DNA of 12,012 bases, from NCBI GenBank assembly GCA_946481235.1, contig CAMLME010000047.1, positions 1 through 12,012 on the forward strand, written 5' to 3'. This stretch comes from an uncultured Methylobacillus sp. GTDB taxonomy: Bacteria > Pseudomonadota > Gammaproteobacteria > Burkholderiales > Methylophilaceae. Of this stretch, positions 1 to 6,483 are shown in pieces (position 1 is the stretch's first letter; each line of letters begins with the position of its first letter). The notes beneath the pieces are model-generated. The model was not told where the DNA came from. It worked only from the letters and a program-made list of their open reading frames with translations, and searched no databases. The translations under genes were made by a program, and so were the position numbers.

Positions 1-2
1 GT

Positions 3-79
3 CGGGGCGTAGCGCAGCCTGGTAGCGTACCTGCATGGGGTGCAGGGGGTCGGAAGTTCGAATCTTCTCGCCCCGACCA
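3..79 (+). tRNA. tRNA-Pro (anticodon GGG)
   Basis: The 77-nt cloverleaf folds cleanly. The acceptor arm CGGGGCG pairs with CGCCCCG, followed by discriminator A and an encoded CCA at 77-79. The D arm is GCGC-AGCCTGGTA-GCGT, and the T arm carries GTTCGAATC. The anticodon stem CCTGC/GCAGG encloses the loop ATGGGGT, giving anticodon GGG, which reads the proline codon CCC. The layout matches bacterial tRNA-Pro, with the same 77-nt length as the E. coli species. It has its own intrinsic terminator immediately downstream and no co-transcribed tRNA within the window; its promoter lies outside. Confidence 0.95.
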
Positions 80-87
80 TACAAATC

Positions 88-123
88 AAAGGGTTACAGT
101 TTTAGACTGTAGCCCTTTTTTTT
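88..123 (+). terminator. Rho-independent terminator of tRNA-Pro
   Basis: GGGTTACAGT (91-100) pairs with ACTGTAGCCC (106-115) around the 5-nt loop TTTAG, with one G-T pair. Eight T residues (116-123) follow the stem, and the preceding AAA (88-90) can extend it. This is a textbook intrinsic terminator. The minus-strand reading has only a weak T run (TTTGATTT), so it may also slow transcripts arriving from the antiporter gene, but this is less certain. Confidence 0.9.
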
Positions 124-190
124 GCCGATGACGAATGGCTCCCAGCGCCTCGGCAAGCGATGGACGCAGTGGGAGCACAATGTCCATTGC

Positions 191-1402
191 CTAACTCGTG
201 CGGAAGATCAGCTCACGCACCTGCTGCAGCTTCGGAAATACAACTGGCACAGTCAGCATTGTGCTGGCGACAGCCATCAACAGCAGCGCCGTAAACGTTT
301 CGTTGGTGATGATGCCCTTGTCCAGCAGGATATTGACGAAGATGATCATGATGAGTGCCTTGGTCTGCAGCAGCCAGCCAATGATCGAGGCATCGCCTGG
401 CGGCCATTTCAGGATGCGCCCAGCGATCTGCACGCCAATGAGTTTGCCGGATACGGAGGCGAACAGCAGCACAGCGGCAGCAATGAACACTGCCGACCCG
501 CCGACGCCCCAGTCAGTGCGCAGTCCCGTGCTGAGGAAGAAGACCGGCATGAATGCAAGCAGCACATGATGGCGCATGAAATCCATCTGCTTCTGGTCAA
601 ACCAGTGCGCATCCATCACCGCACCGGCGAGGAATGCGCCGACCATGAAATGCAAGCCAGCCCAATCCGCCGCGAACCCGCACAGCGCAAGCCAAACCAG
701 CGCGACGTACCAGCGATCGCGCTCGGGGATGCGGACCATCAGTTTGCGGTAACCCCATGCGGCAAACGCGAACACGACGAGAAATCCCAGTTGGCGACCG
801 ACGCGGGTCCAATCCAACAGGATCAGCGCCAGCACGCCCCAGATGGCGATGTCGTCCAGGCTGGCATAGCGAAGGATGCGCTGGCCGATCGGCTGGCGCA
901 GGATTTCAAGGTTCTCCATCAGCAGGATAAGGATAGGTAATGCGGTCACCGCGCATGCCATACCGACACCTACAACGAACTGCCACTCATGGCCGTTCGG
1001 GCCAATCCAGCCGCTATACATCAGCATGCACAACGCCGCTGCACAACCAAACAGGAGCGGCATGCCGAGCGCAAACGACGCAGTAATCACACTCTCGCGC
1101 CGGTGTTCCCAAGCCTTAGTCAGGTCCAGTTCGATCCCGGCGATCATGACGAAGATCATTACTGCCCACCAGGCGATGCTGTTTAACGACTGGATCACCC
1201 CAGGGGTAAATACGAACTGGTAGTAGTCCGGGTAGGAAGCACCCAGCACACCTGGCCCGAGCAGGATTCCTGCAATGATCTGCACAACCACCAGCGGCGC
1301 ATAATAATTCGTGTTCCCTAAACGCCAGATCAGGTAAGGGACCGAAAAGATAATCACCATCGCCAGTAGAAAAAGTTCTGTCGTACTCATTGCAGTGTGC
1401 AT
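191..1402 (-). CDS. CPA2-type cation/proton antiporter (Kef/NhaS-like membrane protein)
   Basis: This 403-residue polytopic inner-membrane protein has about 11-12 hydrophobic segments and lacks a C-terminal TrkA-N domain, so it is a bare transport module. Family marks visible are IIAGILLGP (42-50) in an early helix, MIAGIELDL (86-94), the twin acidic pair D183-D184 in SLDDIAIW typical of electrogenic CPA2 exchangers, GAFLAG (255-260), and a conserved-looking Lys in SGKLIG (318-323). The expected role is exchange of Na+ or K+ for protons; the ion cannot be read from sequence. The first ATG is chosen because AGAGGAG lies 4 nt upstream, while the alternative Met5 would be 16 nt away. It lies 70 bp downstream of a KfrA-type gene on the same strand, probably in one operon, with palindromes in the gap that could give it separate control. 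Family assignment is firm; ion specificity is open. Confidence 0.88.
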   Translation of the reverse strand: MHTAMSTTELFLLAMVIIFSVPYLIWRLGNTNYYAPLVVVQIIAGILLGPGVLGASYPDYYQFVFTPGVIQSLNSIAWWAVMIFVMIAGIELDLTKAWEHRRESVITASFALGMPLLFGCAAALCMLMYSGWIGPNGHEWQFVVGVGMACAVTALPILILLMENLEILRQPIGQRILRYASLDDIAIWGVLALILLDWTRVGRQLGFLVVFAFAAWGYRKLMVRIPERDRWYVALVWLALCGFAADWAGLHFMVGAFLAGAVMDAHWFDQKQMDFMRHHVLLAFMPVFFLSTGLRTDWGVGGSAVFIAAAVLLFASVSGKLIGVQIAGRILKWPPGDASIIGWLLQTKALIMIIFVNILLDKGIITNETFTALLLMAVASTMLTVPVVFPKLQQVRELIFRTS

Positions 1403-1429
1403 ATTTCTCCTCTTTTAAATCTTGTAATG

Positions 1430-1456
1430 TTGGGAACGTTTCCAAGTTCCTTGGAA
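1430..1456 (-). promoter_or_regulatory. Overlapping palindromes upstream of the antiporter (possible operator)
   Basis: Two inverted repeats overlap. TTGGGAACGTTTCCAA (1430-1445) is a 16-bp near-palindrome with a central CG and one mismatched pair, a shape typical of LacI-family operators. TTCCAAGTTCCTTGGAA (1440-1456) has perfect 7-bp arms around TTC. They sit 28 bp before the antiporter start. No T-run follows in the minus direction (the T7 run precedes the stem), so this is not a terminator of the upstream gene. No LacI-type regulator is encoded in the window. Seen: the symmetry. Inferred: operator function. Confidence 0.45.
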
Positions 1457-1472
1457 AAAAACGTAATGCTGC

Positions 1473-2021
1473 TTAATGGGACTGCAGCCCTGGGGAGCGG
1501 ATCTTGCTGGCATCCGCCAGCGTGGAGCGGTCACTATCCAGCATGATGCTGAAGGCCGAACTGCAGTGTGGCCCGCTACGACTGCTGAAATTCAGGCGGC
1601 CAAAACGGCCAAAGCCGTCGTACAACGAGGGCGCAGACTTGTCTTCTGGTCGTTCAGGCGCATGGAGTCGTGAAGTCAACTTGGCAATGACTTCGCGCAG
1701 CTCTGCGATTTCGTTCTCTTTAATACGCAAAGTATTTTCATACTCGTCTGTAACGACACGCAAACGCGCCTCCGCGGCAGTATGTAACTTGGCGGCGATC
1801 TGCTCGATCAACACTTGCAGCGAGCGCTCCGTTTCCTGGCGGCTGGCGCACGCAGTTGAAGCATCGCCCCCTAATTCTTTCAGGTAGCGATGGATGGTCG
1901 ATTTCGAGCCCGTGTTACCCAATGCCGCGCGAACCGCGTCAGCAGACGGGTAGCGCCCCTCGGCGATCAACTGATCGCGGGCCCGTTGAACTTCGGATTT
2001 GCTTAGCCCTGCTCTTGCCAC
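1473..2021 (-). CDS. KfrA-type N-terminal DNA-binding protein with coiled coil
   Basis: This 182-residue protein has an N-terminal winged-helix-like domain (about 1-52) with the KfrA_N signature: PSADAVRAALG followed by GSKSTIHRYLKEL. A long charged helix predicted as coiled coil follows (about 60-122, including LRIKENEIAELREVIAKL). The tail from about 125 is Ser/Pro-rich and probably disordered. KfrA was described on IncP plasmids as an autoregulated DNA-binding coiled-coil protein; chromosomal short homologues are common and usually of unknown target. The start is GTG at 2019-2021 with GGGAG 7 nt upstream. An inverted repeat 18 bp before the start is a likely autoregulatory site. The antiporter follows on the same strand, so this is the best local candidate to control it. 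No plasmid partition or replication genes accompany it. Confidence 0.82.
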   Translation of the reverse strand: MARAGLSKSEVQRARDQLIAEGRYPSADAVRAALGNTGSKSTIHRYLKELGGDASTACASRQETERSLQVLIEQIAAKLHTAAEARLRVVTDEYENTLRIKENEIAELREVIAKLTSRLHAPERPEDKSAPSLYDGFGRFGRLNFSSRSGPHCSSAFSIMLDSDRSTLADASKIRSPGLQSH

Positions 2022-2038
2022 GCTACCACTCCCTTTTG

Positions 2039-2054
2039 TTACGTAATTATGTAA
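2039..2054 (-). promoter_or_regulatory. Palindromic site over the kfrA-like promoter
   Basis: TTACGTAATTATGTAA is a 16-bp inverted repeat with one mismatched pair, placed 18 bp before the GTG start of the KfrA-type gene. Read on the minus strand it contains CATAAT (2051-2046), five of six matches to a -10 box, so a bound protein would block initiation. No good -35 is seen. KfrA proteins are known to repress their own promoters by binding inverted repeats, which makes autoregulation the simplest reading; the binding itself is inferred. Confidence 0.5.
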
Positions 2055-2193
2055 TGCAGGGCGAGGTTAGCATAAGCGCATTGAAATTTCTTGCCGTTGA
2101 TAAAGAACATAAATGGTCTTGTGCTTTTGTGTAATCAGCTGGGCTGTGCGGTTGATGCTTCAAGCAGTCAAACGTGATGGCGTCGCAAGAAAT

Positions 2194-2222
2194 TAGGTGC
2201 TGCGGCCGCAGAATCTAGGTGC
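2194..2222. repeat. 12-bp perfect palindrome flanked by direct repeats
   Basis: The 286-bp gap between the KfrA-type gene and the 711-residue gene holds CTGCGGCCGCAG (2200-2211), a perfect palindrome. TAGGTGC occurs on each side (2194-2200 and 2216-2222), spaced 22 bp apart, close to two helical turns. It lies about 90 bp before the start of the downstream gene. Apart from this and the site at 2039-2054, I see no strong sigma-70 promoter or gene in the gap. Confidence 0.4.
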
Positions 2223-2307
2223 CAGTACCAATCCCTTCATCGCCTCGTTTCCCTAAAGTGCACTGCATGCAGCCGCCATGCTGCAGGACACTTGAGCGAG
2301 GAACACC

Positions 2308-4443
2308 ATGAGCAAGCCAACACAGGATTCAGGAAAGCAGATCACCATCCAGGTATCGACCGCGGAACGTCCGGATTTCAAGCAGCCGCTCGCCGCCTAC
2401 GTGTACGACAAGCGCCAGTCGGAGCCGAAACGGATCGAGATCCGCGACGGCAAATTCGAACTGAATTTGCCAGCCGGCGGCATGGGCCATCCCCGTGTGC
2501 TGATCGCCCCCATGAACGAACGCATCGAGGCCTCCAGGCCGAGCGCCGACAAGCTGAAGCGCCTTGGCGCCTATGAGCCCGTGCTGCAGCGGGGCCGCGA
2601 CATCATCACCCGCATTGAAGTACCGGGCCCCATCATCGACTTCTGGCCATTCTGCTTCTGCTGGGTGCACGGCAAAGTCGTGCGCAATTCGGACAACCGG
2701 GCCGTGTGCAATGCGCGCGTCCACATTTGCGAAGTCGACCGCATTCCTTTGTGGTTGTTGAAGCTGCCCGATATCGATATCCTCCGCCTGCGCGACGACT
2801 TGATCGACGTGCTGGAGCGGCCGCCGATCCCGATTCCGGATCCTGGGCCACGCCTGGGCCGGGCGGCACTGCGTTTCGATCCGCAGCCGGACCCGCCCGG
2901 CGAGCTGGATGTGCCGGCAATCCTGAACCGCAACCTGCGCAGCACGTCGCCTGCGCTGCTGCGCAATATCCTGGTCGAGAACTGGCAGTTGCTGCTTCCT
3001 TGGTTCTGCTACTGGCCGCATTGGTGGTGGCTGTTCCGTTGCGATGAGATGGCGGTTGTGACGACTGACGCTTTCGGCAATTTCGAGACCACGCTCTTCT
3101 ACCGCTGCGGTAGCGACCATCCCGACCTGTATTTCTGGGTGGAGTACGACTTCGGCAACGGCTATGAAGTCGTGTACCGTCCATCCAAGGCATGCCACAC
3201 CTATTGGAACTACGAGTGCGGCAGCGAAGTCACGATCCGTGTCACCGATCCGCGCGTGCCGGGTTGCGATGAAGAGCCGGATCTGCCGGGTTGCCAGGTC
3301 GTCGTGCTGTCGATCGGTCTCGGCGTCGCCGTGCGCGAGCTGCAGACTTCTCCCGCGAGTGCCGAGGGTTTGACCAACGATGGCAGCCCGTTCGGGCAAA
3401 CACTTGAACCCCGCGTGGACTTCAGCCGAACCGAGCTGATCGATAACAAGGGCATCCCGTATTACCGCTGGTCCTACCAGCGCCTGAGTGGTCCGGATGG
3501 CACGTCCGGTGTGGTCGCACCGGGATCGGAGCCCTTGCTCGCGCCGCCGAAAGTCATGGCCGCCGATGTGCACCGCCACTACAAGTCAGGCACCAGCTAT
3601 TCGTCGGACCTGATGGGACCAATGCCGACTGTTGGTCCGAACCCGGCGCCGCTGCCGAACCTGTTCCGTATCCGGCCAACGGTTTCGCCGTCGGGGGACG
3701 AATGGATTGTGCTGAATGAGCATATCGACCTGGCCACCGCCTACTTCCAGACGGACGATCTGGCCGGCACGCCAATTGGCGATCCGCTGTCCGACGACAT
3801 GGCAGCCGGCCGCTACGAAATGCGCCTGGAGCTGTTTGATGCTGCGGGGGCGCTGGTGAACTGGACTGCCGCCGGGATTGACCTGCGCATCACCGCAGTC
3901 GACGCGCCGTTCGGCACTGGCGTGGTGCCGACCGTGAGCGCGCCGGCCTACAACCGCATCCTGTCGGCCGGCGGCGATACGATGGGCTTCCGGATGGTGG
4001 TCAGGGTCGATAACAACCGCTGCCAGGCGGAGGTGCATCCGGTCGGCGGAACCGTGTCGCCGGACCCGGTGTGCGGCTTCCACAACTACAGCGGGCCTGG
4101 CGATACCGCGACGCTGTCGTTCACGGCACGCCATCCGAACAACTTCGCGACCTATTCCTTCGGTACGGCGCGCGGTGCAGGGCCGGACCTGGCGGTGGCC
4201 AGCATCAGCCCGGCAGGGAAGGTGGGCGATGGCGGACAGAATGGCTTTGTGCCGGCCGGTGCGTTCAAGTACGCCAAACCCATTCCCGTCTCAAGCCTGC
4301 TGGGCCCATGCCCGAATGCGGCGTTCTCGGAACTGCTGCACGTGAGTGCCACGGCAACCAATGGCTATGGTTTGCTGACCATGTATGACCGTGGCGACCA
4401 TGCCGCGTTCGCCCTGGCCATGCCTTGCCCGACATGTAGCTGA
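2308..4443 (+). CDS. Large orphan Cys/Trp-rich protein with beta-sandwich-like modules
   Basis: I do not recognise this 711-residue protein. There is no signal peptide, TM helix or enzyme motif. Residues about 12-70 look like a small beta module (alternating strands, DGKFELNLPAGG). Residues about 118-142 (WVHGKVVRNSDNRAVCNARVHICEVD) resemble the first half of a carboxypeptidase-regulatory/transthyretin-like fold. The second half seems to resume at about 248-290 (MAVVTTDAFGNFETTLF, then LYFWVEYDFGNG). Between them lies a 100-residue insertion with a proline run (171-200), WFCYWPHWW (232-240) and RCDE. The rest (about 305-711) is Gly/Pro/Thr-rich with extended strands and ends in CPTC-S. There are 16 cysteines, 11 of them between 116 and 329. 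The start is supported by GAGG 6 nt upstream and a strong terminator follows. It is transcribed alone. Possibilities include a structural, surface-associated or metal-binding protein; function unknown. Confidence 0.85.
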   Translation: MSKPTQDSGKQITIQVSTAERPDFKQPLAAYVYDKRQSEPKRIEIRDGKFELNLPAGGMGHPRVLIAPMNERIEASRPSADKLKRLGAYEPVLQRGRDIITRIEVPGPIIDFWPFCFCWVHGKVVRNSDNRAVCNARVHICEVDRIPLWLLKLPDIDILRLRDDLIDVLERPPIPIPDPGPRLGRAALRFDPQPDPPGELDVPAILNRNLRSTSPALLRNILVENWQLLLPWFCYWPHWWWLFRCDEMAVVTTDAFGNFETTLFYRCGSDHPDLYFWVEYDFGNGYEVVYRPSKACHTYWNYECGSEVTIRVTDPRVPGCDEEPDLPGCQVVVLSIGLGVAVRELQTSPASAEGLTNDGSPFGQTLEPRVDFSRTELIDNKGIPYYRWSYQRLSGPDGTSGVVAPGSEPLLAPPKVMAADVHRHYKSGTSYSSDLMGPMPTVGPNPAPLPNLFRIRPTVSPSGDEWIVLNEHIDLATAYFQTDDLAGTPIGDPLSDDMAAGRYEMRLELFDAAGALVNWTAAGIDLRITAVDAPFGTGVVPTVSAPAYNRILSAGGDTMGFRMVVRVDNNRCQAEVHPVGGTVSPDPVCGFHNYSGPGDTATLSFTARHPNNFATYSFGTARGAGPDLAVASISPAGKVGDGGQNGFVPAGAFKYAKPIPVSSLLGPCPNAAFSELLHVSATATNGYGLLTMYDRGDHAAFALAMPCPTCS

Positions 4444-4460
4444 GCCGGAGCGCAAGCGAC

Positions 4461-4494
4461 AACGCCCGCGAGAAATTCGCGGGCGTTCGTTTTT
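4461..4494 (+). terminator. Strong intrinsic terminator after the 711-residue gene
   Basis: AACGCCCGCGA (4461-4471) and TCGCGGGCGTT (4477-4487) form a perfect 11-bp GC-rich stem around the 5-nt loop GAAAT. CG and five T residues (4490-4494) follow. It begins 17 bp after the stop codon and should separate this gene from the downstream VOC gene. Confidence 0.9.
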
Positions 4495-4615
4495 CGGGGA
4501 TACGGCACGAGCGAATCTGAAATTTTGCGAATTCTGTCGATTTCCGGCAAGCTGGCGCGTCGTAGGGATAATGGCAGGCGTGCTGCCATCAACTAACCCA
4601 ACCAAGAGGCCAACA

Positions 4616-5020
4616 ATGAACAAGCAAATCTTCGTGAACCTGCCCGTCAAGAACCTGGAAAAGTCGAAGGCATTCTTCGCTGCCATGGGCTACACCTTCA
4701 ACCCGCAGTTCACCGACGAGAACGCAGCGAGCATGGTGATCCATGACGGCAGCATCTACGCGATGCTGCTGGTGGAGGATTTCTTCCGCACCTTCACTTC
4801 GAAGCCAATCGCCAATGCGAAAGAGGCGACCGAAGTGCTGGTGTGCCTGTCCTGCGACAGCCGCGAAGAGGTGGATGAACTGGTGCGCAAGGCCCTGGCA
4901 GCGGGCGGCAAGGCGCCGCGCGAACCCAAGGATTACGGTTTCATGTACGCCCACGGCTTCGAAGACCTGGATGGCCACATCTGGGAATTGGTGTACATGG
5001 CCCAACAGCCGCAATCGTAA
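4616..5020 (+). CDS. VOC-family (glyoxalase/bleomycin-resistance-like) protein, COG3607 type
   Basis: This 134-residue single-domain vicinal oxygen chelate protein has two beta-alpha-beta-beta-beta halves. The first half has IFVNLPVKNLEKSKAFFAAMGY (residues 5-26). The second ends in the typical FEDLDGHIWELVYM with E124 at the metal-ligand position. The usual first-strand His is Asn (N8), as in COG3607 'predicted lactoylglutathione lyase' proteins, so glyoxalase I activity is unproven. The reading frame is open upstream to 4385, but that would run back through the terminator hairpin and overlap the previous gene. ATG at 4616 has AGAGG 6 nt upstream and matches the family N-terminus. Substrate unknown; probably monocistronic. 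Confidence 0.88.
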   Translation: MNKQIFVNLPVKNLEKSKAFFAAMGYTFNPQFTDENAASMVIHDGSIYAMLLVEDFFRTFTSKPIANAKEATEVLVCLSCDSREEVDELVRKALAAGGKAPREPKDYGFMYAHGFEDLDGHIWELVYMAQQPQS

Positions 5021-5107
5021 ATTTTCTTTGCACGCGTGACAATTTAATAGAATTTCGGCAAACTTGGCGCCTACACTGATTAGTGGCTTGGTTCGCTGGA
5101 GGTCATC

Positions 5108-5320
5108 GTGCTTTCCTGGTGGGTTCGCTGGATATTGATCGGAACGGTGGGGCTGTTCGCATCCATGTATGCGATGGATACGGTGCGCGTGGCTTCGCTG
5201 TTGCCGGTGCCGCCGCCGGCCCAGGCCAAGGAGTCCCCGAAGAATGAGCGCAAGCCGGCCAACGCCCTCGCCAAGGCCTCCCAAATGGACAAGGTGGCGG
5301 ATGCGCTGGCCGGTAAGTGA
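5108..5320 (+). CDS. Small single-pass membrane/periplasmic protein, unknown function
   Basis: A 70-residue protein starting at GTG, supported by a strong GGAGG 5 nt upstream. The N-terminus (MLSWWVRWILIGTVGLFASMYAM) is one hydrophobic segment with a Trp/Arg-rich front, acting as an uncleaved anchor or signal sequence. A Pro stretch (LLPVPPPAQAK) and a Lys/Ala-rich, probably helical tail of about 30 residues follow. PPPAQA could also be read as the run-up to a signal-peptidase site. No family is recognised. It converges on the lipoprotein gene at 5388. Being so short, it rests on the good ribosome binding site and the coherent anchor-plus-tail design. Confidence 0.65.
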   Translation: MLSWWVRWILIGTVGLFASMYAMDTVRVASLLPVPPPAQAKESPKNERKPANALAKASQMDKVADALAGK

Positions 5321-5333
5321 TCCTTTTTGACGG

Positions 5334-5371
5334 TTTCCGCCGCTGCGACGGTGCATTGAGCGCGGCGGAAA
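5334..5371. repeat. 10-bp perfect inverted repeat between convergent genes
   Basis: TTTCCGCCGC (5334-5343) and GCGGCGGAAA (5362-5371) are perfectly complementary across an 18-nt loop, in the 67-bp space between the 70-residue gene (+) and the lipoprotein gene (-). Neither strand has a T-run after the stem, although a T5 run precedes it on the plus strand. It may stall transcripts from both sides but is not a canonical intrinsic terminator. Confidence 0.5.
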
Positions 5372-5387
5372 TCGCTACCCTGGCGGC

Positions 5388-5609
5388 TTAGCGTTTTGCC
5401 GAGGTGGCGGTGCTGCCACTGCCACCTCCGGCCGGGGCTGCTGCCGGTGCCGGATTCTTGGGGGCTTTGCGCGCAATGCGCGAGCCCGTCACAAAGTCGT
5501 CTTCTTCCGTGAATCGTTTTTCGGAGGCTTGTTGCTGGCCTTGTTGCGGCATTTCCGCGCAACCGCTGATGGCAAGCGCGCACGCTGCCGCGAAGAACAG
5601 TTTCTTCAT
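5388..5609 (-). CDS. Small predicted lipoprotein
   Basis: This 73-residue protein starts MKKLFFAAACALAISGC: a basic n-region, a hydrophobic core and the lipobox I-S-G-C, with the modified Cys at position 17. After cleavage the mature chain begins CAEMPQQ and is a hydrophilic, Gln/Ala/Pro/Gly-rich segment without recognisable fold, ending in SAKR. AGGA lies 6 nt before the ATG. An internal stretch FTEEDDFVTGSRIARK (33-48) is the most sequence-like part and may be the conserved motif; similar short lipoproteins with an 'F.TGSRI' motif occur in betaproteobacteria (from memory). The residue after Cys is Ala, so outer-membrane sorting by Lol is likely. It is divergent from the metallophosphoesterase gene. 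Confidence 0.78.
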   Translation of the reverse strand: MKKLFFAAACALAISGCAEMPQQGQQQASEKRFTEEDDFVTGSRIARKAPKNPAPAAAPAGGGSGSTATSAKR

Positions 5610-5742
5610 CTTTTTTCCTGATGTTTTGGGTTTGTCGATGCGAACCCGGAACCGGGCGGCTCAAGGTACACTTGTAAATCATACATGCTAAATGTCATGA
5701 ATTTGTATTTTTTATAACTAGTTCTTTGATAGGAAATAGGCG
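5610..5742. other. Divergent intergenic promoter region
   Basis: This 133-bp spacer separates the lipoprotein gene (-) from the metallophosphoesterase gene (+) and must hold the start signals of both. The part from about 5670 to 5735 is clearly AT-rich against GC-rich flanks. Candidate boxes are TATAAC (5714-5719) on plus, and TATGAT on minus (plus-strand ATCATA at 5679-5684) about 70 bp before the lipoprotein start. Neither has a good -35, so exact promoters are not called. A short inverted repeat CCCGG-AA-CCGGG lies at about 5646-5657. Confidence 0.35.
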
Positions 5743-6483
5743 ATGCGGATTGCTGCGATCTCGGATATCCACGGAAACCTGTGGGCGCTGGATGCCGTGC
5801 TGGCCGACATCGCACGCCGCAACGTCGATGTGACGGTCAACCTGGGCGATATCCTGTCCGGTCCCTTGCTGCCGGCGGAGACGGCGGAGCGTTTGATGGC
5901 GCTGGAGTTGCCCACCATCCGCGGCAACCACGAACGGCAAGTGCTGGAGCATGATCCCGCGCGCATGGGGGCGTCGGACCGCTGGGCGCATGACCACATC
6001 GCGCCGGTGCACCGGGAGTGGATGGCGTCGTTGCCGGCGTCGCTGCGCCTGCAGGAGGATGTGCTGATGGTGCATGGCACGCCGGGTTCGGACCTGGTGT
6101 ACTGGATGGAGAGCGTCGACCAAAGCGGCCAGCACCCGGCCACCTATGCGGAAGTACTGTCGCGCGCCGGCGATGCGCGCGCTTCACTCATCCTGTGCGG
6201 CCATACGCACGTGCCGCGCACGGTGCAACTGGACGATGGACGCTTGGTGGTCAACCCGGGCAGCGTCGGCTTGCAGGCTTATTCGGATGATGTGCCGTTT
6301 CCACACAAGGCGGAGAATGGTTCGCCGCATGCACGCTATGCGATCGTCGAGCGGACTGCTGGCGGATGGGCGGTTGAACAGTACGCGGTTGCTTACGACT
6401 GGAATGCCGCGGCGGAAGTGGCGCAGCGCCATGGGCGGACGGAATGGGCGTACGCATTGCGCACGGGACGCATGTCAGTATAG
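5743..6483 (+). CDS. Calcineurin-like metallophosphoesterase (YfcE/MJ0936-type)
   Basis: This 246-residue cytoplasmic phosphoesterase carries the full dimetal signature: D8-I-H10-G-N (DIHGN), G35-D36, G61-N62-H63-E (GNHE), H111-G (MVHGTPG), and G153-H154-T-H156 (GHTHVP). NPGSVGLQ follows as in the YfcE/MJ0936 branch. The family hydrolyses phosphodiesters or phosphomonoesters with Mn, Ni or Fe; the natural substrate cannot be told. AGGA lies 7 nt before the ATG. The last 9 bp overlap the 3' end of the convergent coiled-coil gene, so each gene's stop codon lies within the overlap. It is divergent from the lipoprotein gene, with 133 bp of AT-richer shared upstream DNA. Confidence 0.92.
   Translation: MRIAAISDIHGNLWALDAVLADIARRNVDVTVNLGDILSGPLLPAETAERLMALELPTIRGNHERQVLEHDPARMGASDRWAHDHIAPVHREWMASLPASLRLQEDVLMVHGTPGSDLVYWMESVDQSGQHPATYAEVLSRAGDARASLILCGHTHVPRTVQLDDGRLVVNPGSVGLQAYSDDVPFPHKAENGSPHARYAIVERTAGGWAVEQYAVAYDWNAAAEVAQRHGRTEWAYALRTGRMSV

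Noticed and set aside
138..176. GCTCCCA ... TGGGAGC inverted repeat downstream of the antiporter as its terminator
   Set aside because: The 7-bp arms are separated by 25 nt and no T-run follows on the minus strand; it may be chance.
122..940. 272-codon plus-strand open frame opposite the antiporter
   Set aside because: The product is His/Gln/Asp-rich and lacks hydrophobic cores; it mirrors the antiporter codons on the other strand.
1..2054. Integrated element at tRNA-Pro, suggested by the nearby plasmid-type KfrA gene
   Set aside because: No integrase, no second copy of the tRNA 3' end and no plasmid or phage genes are visible. Short KfrA-type proteins are also common on chromosomes.
2270..2289. 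CTGCATGCAG palindrome just before the 711-residue gene
   Set aside because: It is short, imperfectly extended and of common composition; no supporting second copy or promoter context.
2329..3579. 416-codon minus-strand open frame inside the 711-residue gene
   Set aside because: No SD, biased composition and complete overlap with a plus-strand gene that has a good SD, coherent start and a terminator.
4385..4615. N-terminal extension of the first VOC protein
   Set aside because: It would start inside the preceding gene and translate the terminator hairpin. ATG at 4616 has its own SD and fits the family N-terminus.
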